Of a stretch of 64,000 nucleotides of DNA, positions 11,761 through 23,104 are shown in pieces (position 1 is the first letter of the stretch; every line of letters begins with the position of its first letter). This stretch comes from Voacanga thouarsii. Lineage: Eukaryota; Streptophyta; Magnoliopsida; Gentianales; Apocynaceae. Where the stretch lies: NCBI GenBank assembly GCA_026120185.1, contig JANUWF010000008.1, positions 3,224,001 through 3,288,000 on the forward strand, given 5' to 3'. The notes beneath the pieces were generated by a model that did no database searches, was not told the origin of the DNA, and was given only the letters and a program-made list of their open reading frames with translations. The translations under genes were made by a program, and so were the position numbers.

Positions 11761-12150
11761 ATGCCTTTGAAGTAAATACTCCTAGACTTTGGCTAAAAAA
11801 AAATATTAATTTGCTATCTTCTGCTGCATATTTAAGTTTTTTGCAGTCATTCAGAACTATCTCTAGATCATTAATTATTAAAAAAGTTTAATTAGTAATG
11901 GTTATACACTTAACTTAGAAATCTATTAACCTTCCTACGAAGTTCTGTCAATTTTTCTGAGAGCTAAAATTTTATATTTTTAATAATGGTTTTAATAGAT
12001 TAACCATATCATGGACACAATATGATGTTTAAATGTGCATTTTTTTTAATATTTTTTTTCCAAAGCAAACATCTTTCTGAATGAGGGTTTTTTTTTTTTT
12101 TTCCCAATCAATAGAAATGTTTAGCTTTAGTCATTTGTCCATTATTCTCA
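11761..12150. other. AT-rich filler between inverted LTR copies
   Basis: No ORF or recognised repeat. It has poly-T runs (about 12040-12110) and forms the spacer between the two inverted LTR copies, perhaps element internal sequence or leader. Confidence 0.4.
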
Positions 12151-13970
12151 AGGAGAATAAGCTTATCGGACCAAATTGAAGGATCAAAATGAAAAACATC
12201 AAAGAAAATGCAGTGAAAAAATTTTAGTTTTTCGATCCATATCTGGGAGAGAGTAATTACTTTTCTTTGTTGGTTGAGGATTAACCAACAACGTGACTAG
12301 TTGCACTGGATATTACGTTGGAAATGGAGATGGAGGCGCTTGTGATTCTACCAGTATTTCCGCCAATCTTCTACTCCTACGTATCAAGAGTATCGAAGCT
12401 TCTTCTCTTTGTTTTCCGAAGTATTGCTCTACCTTGATCTTGGGTTAGCTTGGTGAAAGCTTCTTTGGATAACCAAGAGACTCTCCAAGAGAGAGAAAGA
12501 AGAAAAGGAAGAGAAAACACAAGAGGAATGGTGGCTACACACAAGAGAGGGAGCTTAGCCAAAAAGAAAAAAAAAATACCTCTCTTCCCCTTTATTTTCG
12601 GCCCCCCTAGGGCTTAATGAAGCCCTAATGGCTGAAAAACACTAAGCCCTAATGGGCTTGGTGTTGAGCTAAAAAATTAGTCTAAGACTGGTTCAATCCT
12701 CTTCATTAATTAATTATTTTTCTAGGCTTCATTAAATACCCAAGATTAATTAATTAATTCTAATTAGACTCTTAATATATGTCAACATAAATCAGCCCAA
12801 TTAATTAATTTATTCCAGCCCAATTCTCTTAATTAATTAATTATCTTTTTTGGGCCTTATGAAAAACTCAAGACTAATTAATTAATTCTAATTGTACTCT
12901 TAGAATAAATTTTATTTCTCTTCCAGATAATTATCCTTTTAGCCCAGATTGTATCTAAACAACACCAAGGTAACTTAAGCTACTCTAGAGACCAAGAGAC
13001 ATATTATTCATAGATACTAAAATGACCAAAATGGACTTACTATTAAATAGTTACATTTTATCATTTTAAATATTCTCATTTATCACCATATGAAAATATT
13101 GATCCCAAGAATAATTTTGCTAAAGCAATGTCTCCGATCTACAGGTGAAATGATAGAAATACTCCTCTATGTAGCACCCACCAATGAGATAGGATAAATG
13201 TACTAACACCCATCTTAAAGATATCTACCATCCTTAAATCTCTAGTCCGATAATCCATGACTAACTCGAATGTAGTTGCTTATCATTGGAAGCTACCCTA
13301 AAGTACACATTCTAGAGTAACGTTCCCAAGACCCTGGATTATTAGATTATCCTAGACAATCACAAGGGGGTAATTTAACTTCACAAAGTGAAGTATAGAA
13401 ACTCTGTTGCATGAGTCCATCTTAACTAACTAGAGCAATATATCTAATGTACAAGGTTATTTATCTCACAAAAGAAATTTCAACCAACATACATCAAAGT
13501 ACAAAACCCTAGCTTCGCCAGACCTCCAACTCATACTCAAATATGAATGTATCTGTCCACGCTATAGTAGTAATATTCTGGTCTCTATAATTATAGTACT
13601 TTAAGAGAGACCACTACAACAGGTCCAGTTCTACATATTTGAAATATGCTATACCAATGATATGAGTGAACTACTCATTGATTCAAGGTAAACCATTCCT
13701 CATTGGAACTCTTGGCATAATAGTCTTTCCTTGATGAAATGCCCAATTCCATTAAATGACTAAGAACTTAATTTTACTTGTATGACAAGTACCTATGGTA
13801 TATACCTTACTATGAAGAATGACCCAACACATAAACCATTACTTGTCATGCTTGAACCTTAAATGTACAATAATATAAGAAACAAACTAAATTGAATGAA
13901 TAAAAATTTTATTGCAATATATTTACATAGAATTCATAATCTTTGAGGGTATACTTTCCAATATAAATCA
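12150..13970 (-). repeat. Copia-type LTR family, antisense copy
   Basis: About 1.8 kb. In minus sense it starts near 13970 with TGATTTATATTGG and ends near 12177. It closely matches 59918-61345 in the same orientation and 10440-11340 in inverse. The match to 59918 begins at GGATCAAAA and runs through the GCCCTAATGGGCTTGGTG block and TAATTAATT tracts. The open stretch 12377-12562 on the minus strand is leader-like and not a gene. The family name (copia) is inferred. Confidence 0.6.
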
Positions 13971-13998
13971 TTGGTCTAGAAAAAGAATTTGAACACAG

Positions 13999-15447
13999 TA
14001 CTTATTGTTGAGGAGTACATGTATGTTCTGAATGACCCCTGTCTTAAAATTAGAGAAAATTACATGGACCAAGATCATGAGATTAAGAGGACATGGAAGA
14101 AAGTCGATAAAATGGCACAATGATATATGTTAGCTTCCATGTCTAATGTTCTAAGTATGAGAACATTCCTATTGCGTATAATTTCAATATATTATTGCGC
14201 ATTATTTTGCTGATAAAAGCCGACCCAGAGGTAGGAAGCTCTTAAGGCAATCATGAATACTAGGATGGCTGACGAGACATAAGCTCATGAACATATGCTC
14301 AAGATTATTACTTACTTCGGGAAAGTTAAGGTCCTAGGGGCAACAATAATTTTAGAGAGACAAATTAACATGATTATCGAGAATTTACCAGATTTATAAT
14401 CTCAGTTCAAATTAAACTATAACTAGAACAAGTTGAAGTCTTTAATTGAGTTAATAAAGTAACTCCAGGCTGCTGAGAAAATCTTGAAGCCTATGTGAAA
14501 GATTTTGGTTACTCGTTCTAGTTTATCTTCTAGAACTAGGCTCCCGCCGAAGAAGTTCAAGAAACAAAAAGACCCAAAACAATGTAAAGACCCAACAAAT
14601 AGGATCTAAGCCTTGTCTGTCCAAGCCCAATGCTAAGCCCAAGGGTAAGTGTTTCAGGAGTGGCAAGAAGAGGCACTTCAAAAAAGATTATTCAGACTTC
14701 TTAGCCAAGTCCTTCCCAAGTATTGCTCTTTATCTAGAGTATATTTTGATGATTGGATTATCATCCACTTAGTATGTTGATTTTGGAACCACTAATCATA
14801 TCTGTAACTCGTTGCAAGGGTGCATCAAGATAAGAAGATGCACAAGAGGAGAGCATGGACTTCAAGTAGGGACTGAAGCATTGTTGGGCCGAAGCAATAC
14901 GAGACTTGGAGTTATTATTTGATCATAATAGAAGTTTAGTGTTAAAAAATATTATAAATGTTTCTGGTTTTAAACAAAATTTTATTTTACTTTCAAGATT
15001 GATTAATTAAAAATATTCTATTTTTTTCATTCTGGTATTTCAATTAGTAGAAATAGAAATATTATTTATTTTGAAAACATGTATGGCAATATTTTCTATG
15101 TTAATCCTATTATCCATCAAATAGATAGTACTTAGAGTGAATTTAATAATAAGAAAAGAAAGACCATATCAAATAACTTGTACTTATTGTATTTAAAATT
15201 GGGACATATAAATCCTAATCGGAATCAGATGTTAATCCAAAATGAGTCTTTGGACCCATTAAAATTGGACGAATAGCTTTAGTTTGAATCTTCTCTTATG
15301 AAAAAATGACCAAAAGTTCTTTTACTCAAAAGATGGAAAGAGCCAAGGAAATACTTAAGTTTGTTTACACTAATATTTGTGGTCCTATGTCTACACTTGT
15401 TAGAGGAGGTTATGAATACTTTATCACATTCACAGATGATTGTACTA
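13999..15447 (+). pseudogene. Ty1/copia gag-protease-integrase fragment
   Basis: Broken plus-strand copia polyprotein. Recognisable in order: gag (YMLASMSNVL at about 14125-14160, NTRMADET near 14260, VLGATIILERQ near 14330, FKLNYN near 14410, LQAAEKIL near 14465); a CCHC-like knuckle near 14640-14690 (KGKCFRSGKKRHF) whose second Cys is Ser; a protease segment near 14770-14830 (FGTTNHICNSLQG) with the active Asp replaced; the pre-integrase LGHINPNRNQ near 15205; and the integrase start near 15355-15440 (AKEILKFVYT, GGYEYFITFTDDCT). It stops there: most of integrase, RT and RNase H are absent and LTR sequence follows at once. Many stops and frameshifts. Confidence 0.85.
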
Positions 15448-15967
15448 TGAAGATTATGCCCTAGAAGCAATCATTTGTACAATGTATTTTACATATTAAA
15501 TCAATAAAAGACATTTGTTATCTTTCAATATTTTTGTTTCATATATTTATGTGTATAAAACTATTAGATAAAGTTCCAAGTACAACATTGTGACAAGGAA
15601 ATCATGATAGTGATTGTGATGTGAGGTTCCTACTACATTGTGCTTAAATTATATCTAGTCATAGTATTAATGAGATGAGATATCATTAAAGCACTAAGAC
15701 TAGTACGTGTTATACTTTTGATCAAGCGGTAATTCTCACATCCATGAGTAGTGAGATACTTAAAGTTAACATGTGGATGTTTGTTATTTGAAGAAGTACA
15801 TTAGATGACCTAACTATAAGATAATCACATGAATAACTATTTAGTACAAATGATAGAATTTTATTATAGCAAATGTGTAAGCATCCTTAGACTTGAGTAC
15901 TATAAGGTACTTTGTTTGCTAAACGTTGTACTTTGATTCCAATCTCTGGAGTCCTTACAAGACCGCC
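15448..15967 (+). repeat. Copia LTR, truncated by gypsy insertion
   Basis: Matches 58175-58705 in the same orientation. Both start near a TTATGCYCTAGARGCAATCA block and share AAGTCCCAAGTACAACATTG-like and GTACTTTGTTTGCTAA-like phrases. At 15967 the copy is interrupted by a gypsy LTR; the sibling continues (GCCTATGGGGTGGATATTGG). Confidence 0.75.
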
Positions 15968-18900
15968 TGTAAAACCCCACCTAAGACTACCCAAGAAATA
16001 AAGGGAATGGTTGCATTCTATGGCATATTGCATGAATATATTCTTTAGGGTGAAATTGTGCATTTTTAAAATTGCTATAGGTGGTTTTTGTGAATTATTT
16101 ATGCTTGATGTGTGTTGGGAGCAATTGGGAAATTTTGCTTAGGGAAGAGAGAAGAAGAGACCTGGGTTTTAGAAGAGAAGAGAATTAGGTTGGGAAAATA
16201 AGACCAAGAATTAATATGGTTAAGTGGTTAGATCTTTGTGGCTAATTCCTATGGTCTTGAGTTTAAATCTCATCAACTGTATATTATTTTTTATTATCCT
16301 AACTAATGTTTGAATTTTATTTCTTGCATTCCAAGAAGCTAGGAATGTTATCTTAGGGGAGACACAATGGTAATATTCTAACCATGTGATCTTGTCCTAA
16401 AAGAAAATCTAGAGGAATTTTAATCTCCATTATTTTAGTAACCAATGTCCTAGCATGTTTGAATTTGAAATATTCATATTTTGTGAATTCTTTTAAATTT
16501 TCATATAAAATATTTTAGATGATCTTAGACTTGAATTTTTAAAAAGAAAAATTCCAGCTCTTGAAGAATTAGTTGGCTGAAATGTAGGAATGATACAAGT
16601 GTGTTTGTTTTCCAAATTAAATCACCATGATTTCTTCTCTAAAGAACTTCATTTGGCATATTCTTATTTTGGTGCAAAGATGAAATTATTTGCAGCTCTT
16701 CCTCTTGGTAAAATTACGAAAAGATGAAGCAAAAATACCTCATCTTTCCTTGCTATCAATAGCTATTTCATGTGTGGAGAAAGCTGAAAAATCCCTTGGA
16801 AATTTGAAGCTAACATTGCTTCAGCAAACCAGAAAATTTTCCAGCAAACCACACAGTATTTTAGCCATAGGAGTTGAGCATTCAACCCATACATAAGTTC
16901 ATCTAAAGTTCTCTTCTTTTCCTCCAAGATGATGGGTGGAAACCACCATTAATAGACCTTGAAACACTTCTATTTTACAGTTGCAAATCCACTCAAAATA
17001 ATTCAAATTCTTGCTAACAAACCACCTAGATTTTATCACTTCTTCTAGCTAGCTAACTAGAACTGTTTTCCAGCTTTTCAAACCTTCAACTAGCTAGTAT
17101 TTCTCTTTATTTTCTTCTTAAATTCTCCTTCATTTCTTCACCATATTTTTGTCCATACTAGGGACCTAGCTGAACATCCTTTCTTCTTCAGCAACCTTGG
17201 CCAACAAAACTACATTAAAGCACCTCAAAACTCTCCTAGTTTCTCTCCATTCAAAATACTTTGAATTTGAAAATTAAAACCCACCTTTTGCTCCATCAAA
17301 TACTCACCTAACTAGAAACCAATCCTATCAAACCAAACCAGAAATTTTTCACCCATGTCCACGTGGATTTTCAGCCACACCATCCAATAACACTCCTCCA
17401 CTTCATTTAGCTTTCTCTCCAATTCTCTCAAGAACACTAAGAACACACACTACCCACATTCAACCATTTAGTCTTTTCTAAACATCCCAAACCACTCTAA
17501 AACCTTCAAATCAACTAGAGATCATCATATTCTTTCCTTTGGTACACTTAAACATCCAATGTTCACCCTCTATTCAGATCAAACAAGTAGTTTTTTTAGC
17601 AAGTCAAAAAGAACACTATTAGGTAAACCAAGTCCAAGCTTTCTCTTTCTTTCTCGTTTCTTTACTTTTATTTCTTCTTATTCTCTTCTCAATCTCTCTC
17701 TTGGCCGAATTCATTGAGGGACAACTTGGACTTCTTCAAACCTTTGTCTCGCAAAGGACTCATCAAGGCATTTATGACTTCGATTGTCAAAGTGACATCT
17801 TCAACATAGATCAGTTATCAAACAAGTATTTTGTCCTAAACTCCCTCATTTATTTTTGAACTCAAGATTATTAGGATGATGGCTTATTAATATGATGATG
17901 GATGATCTAGTGGTGTTGAGGAAAATAAATGCATGTTTATATGACATGGATGATTTTATTATGTATATATTGAGATGTGTATTAGGACTATTCTATGAAG
18001 AAGATTTGGATTTTGATTTTAACATGAGGTTATGATATGTTGTTAGTATATTTGTGAATTAGGTCTATATGACACTAGCATGAGATGATTGGAGGATAGG
18101 GAGATTATTGCTATTATGATTTTGCTAAAGCTTTTATATTGTTGATCTTGTCATCAATTACCATGCAAACATCTATACGACTAATGATACTACTTTTTCT
18201 ATGAAAATTATTATTTTCACTCTACTTGTATGATTACAACTTTATTCATTAATTGCAAAATTAATACTAATAGTAATATTATTGCTACTTTGGATACTTA
18301 AATCGCTATAATTATTTTTATTATTAACATTACTACTAATATTATTATTTTTATTAATATTAGAAGTATTATTATTGATATTGCTATTTTTAAGTATCAT
18401 CGATAGTATTAAAATTACTATTATTTTTATTACTAAACATCATTACTTTAGAGAAATATTAATAAAATTTATACTATTACCATTATTATCACTACTAGTC
18501 ATATTATTTTTATTTAATCCTATTATTATTATAATCATACAATAAATATTATTATTATTTTTATTAAACCTTGTTATTTTTCTTTAGAAATATACATATA
18601 TATAAATATATGCATAATAATAATATCATCATTACTATTTATATTATTATTTTCATTATCCTTATGGGAATATTATTATTTTATACTTTTGACAATATTG
18701 CTATTTTTTGTTATATTCAATTAATACTTATGTCACTTATTTATGTTACTATAGTATCAAATTATTTTTTTTAACTTTGAGATTATTTTATTAATTAATT
18801 TTAGAACTTTTAAACCATTAACATATCATTTGAGTGTTGCTATTGATTATGTCTGTGTAAAGTTAGGAGTTATTTGTACCTATGCAAATTTGCTGCTTAG

Positions 18901-19650
18901 TTGTGCACCAGTGGTGACATATACCCTGTATTTACCCCAAACAGGGTTAGGTTTCCTTGAGCAAGACTTGGAGGATTATTTTTCCAAGTGGAATCAAGAG
19001 TTCAAAGTAAGTTCTTACATAAAGATGTTTGTGATCAAAATCGCTTCTGTAAGTTAAACGCACGGATTGCCATGGAAGATGTACTTTGATATGAAATTAT
19101 GGACCATTTATTCCTTATGCTAAAATAAAATAATTTAAGTCAAGAAAACAAATTTTCAAGCAAAATAATACATTTTCCTTAAACAAATTTTTACCTAAGG
19201 TTGTTCGAAAACCATAATTGCTACTTCAGAGAAAGCTCTTTATTAATTTTACTTTTCCCAAGTGGAGTAAACATAACGTTGAGTACTTAATAAGGGTAGA
19301 CTACTAAGACTAGTCTTTGAAGGGTTGGGTAACTCTCCCAATAGGAGGCCACCCCTAAGAGGCAAGCTCTGCCTAGACAAGACGATAGTTTTTGTTGGTC
19401 AAACCGGTCCAAGCTAGTAGTACAGTTCAGGTGGACTATTTATTTTTAGAGTGGACAATCAGTAAGTTTGGATATAGAGATAGAGGAGTATCTCACCCAG
19501 TGGGCCGTACACCCACCTGGTATCAGAATGCACATAGTGTGGCATCCTGATCATTCTCTTGTCATGATGCACAAAGTGTGGCATCCTGACCATTCTCTTG
19601 TGATGGTGCACAATGTGTGGTACCATGTCCATCCATTCATGATGCACGGT
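15968..19650 (+). repeat. Tekay-like LTR copy 1 (truncated at 3' end)
   Basis: Starts TGTAAAACCCCACCTAAG at 15968 inside copia LTR sequence. The first 1.1 kb is nearly identical to 21162-22275, so the two are LTRs of one element. Later parts (18830-19330) match the solo LTR at 26680-27250, including the phrase ATTTACCCCA. It includes an AT-rich trinucleotide-like zone at 18280-18790 and a 39-bp tandem repeat near 19530-19610. The normal GTGTTACA end and primer site are missing; near 19650 it joins integrase sequence. Small open stretches inside are not genes. Confidence 0.8.
16221..16273 (+). promoter_or_regulatory. tRNA-like A/B-box pair in Tekay LTR copy 1
   Basis: TAAGTGGTTAGA (16221-16232) and GAGTTTAAATCTCAT near 16259-16273. 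Confidence 0.45.
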
Positions 19651-19779
19651 TTTATATTCAACTTAGATTTTAGACTAAATTCCTAGAGATAATGGGATCA
19701 ACTTGGAAGTTCTGTGCTGCTACATATCCTCAAAATTGATAGCTAATCAGAGAGACTTATTCAGATGCTAAAGTACATG
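19373..19779 (+). repeat. 407-bp tandem duplication, unit 1
   Basis: Starts CTAGACAAGACGATAGTTTTTG and is repeated from 19780 with few changes. The unit contains LTR sequence followed by integrase-derived sequence (about 19690-19779). Confidence 0.9.
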
Positions 19780-20186
19780 CTAGACAAGACGATAGTTTTT
19801 GTTGGTCAAGCCAGTCCAAGCTAGTAGTACAGTTCAGGTGGACTATTTATTTTTGGAGTGGACAATCGGTAAATTTGGATATAGAGATAGAGGAGTATCT
19901 CACCCGGTGGGCTGTACACCCACCTGATATCAGAATGCACATAGTGTGGCGTCCTGATCATTCTCTTGTCATGATGCACAAAGTGTGGCATCTTGACCAT
20001 TCTCTTGTGATAGTGCACAATGTGTGGTACCATGTCCATCCATTCATGATGCACGGTTTCATATTCAACTTAGATTTTAGACTAAGTTTCTAGAGATAAT
20101 GGGATCAACTTAGAAGTTCTGTGCTGCTACATATCCTCAAAATTGATAGCCAGTCAGAGAGACTTATTCAGATGCTAAAGCACATG
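19780..20186 (+). repeat. 407-bp tandem duplication, unit 2
   Basis: Second copy of the unit at 19373. It ends at GCTAAAGCACATG, after which integrase coding similarity continues (FRACILDF). The short open stretches on both strands inside each unit come from internal 39-bp repeats and are not genes. Confidence 0.9.
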
Positions 20187-20750
20187 TTTAGGGCTTGTAT
20201 ACTGGACTTTATTGATAAATAGACTGAATGCATGCCGTGCAAGTAGGCCTACAATAGCAATTATTGATCTTTTTTTGGTATGGCCCTATATGAAGCGATG
20301 CAAAGCCAAACATGTCAAGTACCATTATAGTATAAATAAATAGAAGATAGGCAGATTATCAAATCTGACAAAGTTTGTGTTCGAGAAATGGTAGACAAGG
20401 AAAAAGTAACAAGAGAAAGACTAAAAGCGACTCAAAGTCAGTAGAAAAGCTATGCGAATGATAGGAGGAGAATATTGGAACTGACACCTATAGATTGGAC
20501 TTACCAGTCCTTTTGTTGAGATTACGAGACGTGTTTCATATATCTCAGTTAAAGATGTACGATCCTGATTCGGATAATATTTTAACGACGAGCCTTTGCT
20601 ATTGTAATCTGATTTAAGTTACATAGGGAAACCGATTAAGATTCTAAATCGAAGCACCAAGACTCTTCAGAATAAGGAAGATACCAAAGGTTAAAGTGTT
20701 ATGAAAGCATCACGATACCCAAGAAGTCAGTTATATTATTGCAAGAATTG
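20187..20750 (+). pseudogene. Integrase C-terminal part and chromodomain, degenerate
   Basis: Plus-strand similarity to the end of Tekay-like integrase: core end (SERLIQMLKHMF, RACILDF, starting in the duplicated unit), then a stop-rich linker, then DVFHISQLKMYDPDS near 20530-20575, then chromodomain entry KIPKVKVL near 20680-20705. It lies before, not after, the integrase core piece at 20770-21010, so the order is scrambled. Non-functional. Confidence 0.75.
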
Positions 20751-20769
20751 CTAATACCATAATGGAAAT

Positions 20770-21161
20770 GGGAGGAGGTAATGATGGATTTCGTCACTGG
20801 CTTGCCTATATCAAAGACCCAACAGGATGCCATTTGGGTAGTGGTTAATCGACTGACGAAGATATTGCACTTTATCCCTATAAGTGTAAGGGACTTTATG
20901 AAAAAGTTAGCTCAGACATATGTACGGGAAATAGTAAGTTGCATAGAGTATCCTCAAGTATCGTCTCTGACCGAGACCCGAGGTCTGCATCACGGTTTTG
21001 GGCAAAGTTCAAAATATCTATAGGTTTTTATTTGAACTTCAGCATGCCGGTACATAAGATGCCACGTGGGAAGCGGAAGAATGGATAAAGTAGAAATATC
21101 CAAACCTGAGAGAAAGGTACACGCTGAATTTTGGGATGAATTTCTTCTAGGGAGTGGAGGA
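20770..21161 (+). pseudogene. Integrase catalytic core fragment and 3' end of pol
   Basis: The open stretch 20781-21023 (80 codons) gives MMDFVTGLPISKTQQDAIWV, then VNRLTK, then KLAQTYVREIV, the usual integrase core with its first catalytic Asp. The expected SDRDPRF (second Asp) reads as LTETRG after changes. After 21023 the reading jumps to a pol C-terminal tail (KVHAEFWDEFLLG) and a purine tract GGGAGTGGAGG at 21150-21160, just before the LTR. The body of pol, gag and primer site are absent from this element. Confidence 0.78.
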
Positions 21162-22275
21162 TGTAAAACCCTACCTAATACTATCCTAGAAATAGAGGGA
21201 AGGGTTGCATTCCATGACATATTGCATGAATAAATTCTTTGAGGGTGAAATTGTGCATTTTTAAAATTGCTATAGGTGGTTTTTGTGAATTATTTATGCT
21301 TGATGTGTGTTGGGAGCAATTGGGAAATTTTGCTTAGGGAAGAGAGAAGAAGAGACCTGGGTTTTAGAAGAGAAGAGAATTAGGTTGGGAAAATAAGACC
21401 AAGAATTAATATGGTTAAGTGGTAAGATCTTTGTGGCTAATTCCTATGGTCTTGAGTTTAAATCCCATCAACTGTATATTATTTTTTATTATCCTAACTA
21501 ATGTTTGAATTTTATTTCTTGCATTCCAAGAAGCTAGGAATGTTATCTTAGGGGAGACACAATGGTAATATTCTAACCATGTGATCTTGTCCTAAAAGAA
21601 AATTTAGAGGAATTTTAATCTCCATTATTTTAGTAACCAATGTCCTAGCATGTTTGAATTTGAAATATTCATATTTTGTGAATTCTTTTAAATTTTCATA
21701 TAAAATATTTTAGATGATCTTAGACTTGAATTTTTAAAAAGAAAAATTCCAGCTCTTGAAGAATTAGTTGGCTGAAATGTAGGAATGATACAAGTGTGTT
21801 TGTTTTCCAAATTAAATCACCATGATTTCTTCTCTAAAGAACTTCATTTTGCATATTCTTATTTTGGTGCAAAGCTGAAATTATTTGCAGCTCTTCCTCT
21901 TGGTAAAATTACGAAAAGATGAAGCAAAAATACCTCATCTTTCCTTGCTATCAATAGCTATTTCATGTGTGGAGAAAGCTGAAAATCCCTTGGAAATTCG
22001 AAGCTAACATTGCTTCAGCAAACCAGAAATTTTTCCAGCAAACCATGAAGTATTTTAGCCATAGGAGTTGAGCATTCAACCCATACATAACTTCATCTAA
22101 AGTTCACTTCTTTTCCTGTAAGATGATGGCAGAAAAGCACCACTAATAGACCTTGAAACACTCCTATTTTATAGCTGCAAATCGATTCAAAATAATTCAA
22201 ATTCTTGCTAACAAACCACCTAGATCCTATCACTTCTTCTAGCTAGCCAACCAGAATTTTTTCTAGCTTTTCAAA
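21162..22275 (+). repeat. Tekay-like LTR copy 2 (5' 1.1 kb only)
   Basis: Starts TGTAAAACCCTACCTAA right after a polypurine tract, so it is the 3' LTR of the rearranged element starting at 15968. It is nearly identical to 15968-17080. It stops at AGCTTTTCAAA near 22275, where the CACTA-derived sequence begins; the remaining ~3 kb of LTR is missing and does not resume after the CACTA end, so this is a deletion junction rather than a clean insertion. Confidence 0.85.
21416..21468 (+). promoter_or_regulatory. tRNA-like A/B-box pair in Tekay LTR copy 2
   Basis: TAAGTGGTAAGA (21416-21427) and GAGTTTAAATCCCAT near 21454-21468. Confidence 0.45.
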
Positions 22276-22287
22276 ATAATGGAAAAT

Positions 22288-22425
22288 GTTGTCACTGATT
22301 TTTGTCACTGAAGGCTTTCCCGGCAATCTCATCTGAAAACAGGAAATATTTTTAGTGGCAACTCCAAAATTGCTGTCACTTAAAAGAAACTGTTGTCACT
22401 AAATAGTTCACATATAGTGACATAA
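22288..22425 (+). repeat. Left subterminal repeats of the CACTA element
   Basis: At least five TTGTCAC/GTGACA motifs (for example GTTGTCACTGA, TTTGTCACTGAA, CTGTCACTT, GTTGTCACTAAA, AGTGACAT), the same word as in 34050-35067. In En/Spm such words bind the TNPA protein. Confidence 0.75.
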
Positions 22426-22586
22426 TTGAGATGTTAAACTATATTGGTAATGCTAATTAGGGAGATAGTTGGAATGTAGAAGAAAGGAATGGCAATGAAA
22501 AAGGCTGTGATGTGGATAGATTCCTCAAACTAATGGATCATGGAAAAAATCATCTCTATCTTGGACATACATATTTCTCACAACTA

Positions 22587-22866
22587 TCCTTCATTGTAAC
22601 CCTTCTTCATTTAAAGACTACAAATAGATGAAGTATAAAATCTTTTGATTTGCTATTGATAGTCTTCAAGAATGCCTTACCCCCAGGTTAAGGCATTAGG
22701 TTTTAGCTATGAAAAAATACATTCATGTGTGAACGATTGTAATCTATACCGAAAGGAGTATGCAGGTCTAGACAAATGCCCAAATTTGAAATGTAGAGAA
22801 CCTTGTTATAAATCACAGGGTTCAAAAATTTGCAAAGTTCTGCAATATGTGTTAATTGAATTTTGA
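22587..22866 (+). pseudogene. TNP2-like CACTA transposase, N-terminal fragment
   Basis: The frame from 22587 gives SFIVTLLHLKTTNR, stop, SIKSFDLLLIVFKNALPP. After a +1 shift in the run of C near 22680 the open stretch 22672-22866 gives VKALGFSYEKIHSCVNDCNL, then YRKEY, then CPNLKC, then KVLQY. This is the conserved start of the TNP2/TNPD-type transposase (leucine-rich lead, then a Gly-x-x-YEKIH-x-C-x-x-x-C block and a Cys pair). The catalytic transposase domain that should follow is missing; after 22866 the sequence turns AT-rich and then into simple repeats. Confidence 0.85.
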
Positions 22867-22869
22867 TAT

Positions 22870-23104
22870 TTTTTTTTCTCAAAAATTGTCACTATTGCTT
22901 TTTGGAAACTATAAAAATACATAGCAACCAATTGGGACATGTAATATATAGTCATCAACCTATTATATAAAAAACCTTGTTACGATAGTCAATATTATCC
23001 TATTTGTAGCTCACAAATCTATTCAATTTATAAGAAAGTTTACTCTTAGAGCTTGAAAAAATAATTATTTTATAATAAATCAAATAATCCTACCTTTATA
23101 AATT
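22870..23104. other. AT-rich sequence, no feature seen
   Basis: Follows the transposase fragment; no ORF, repeat or domain recognised. Contains one more TTGTCACTATTG word near 22890, which fits CACTA subterminal-type sequence. Confidence 0.4.

Noticed and set aside
16217..16273. A functional tRNA gene
   Set aside because: Only A- and B-box-like words are present; no acceptor stem or cloverleaf can be drawn around them, so I report it as a tRNA-like motif.
19459..20093. His/Met-rich ORFs on both strands (HHEWMDMVPHIVHHHKRM-like), candidate metal-binding peptides
   Set aside because: They come from 39-bp repeats in the LTR and occur on both strands of both copies of the 407-bp duplication.
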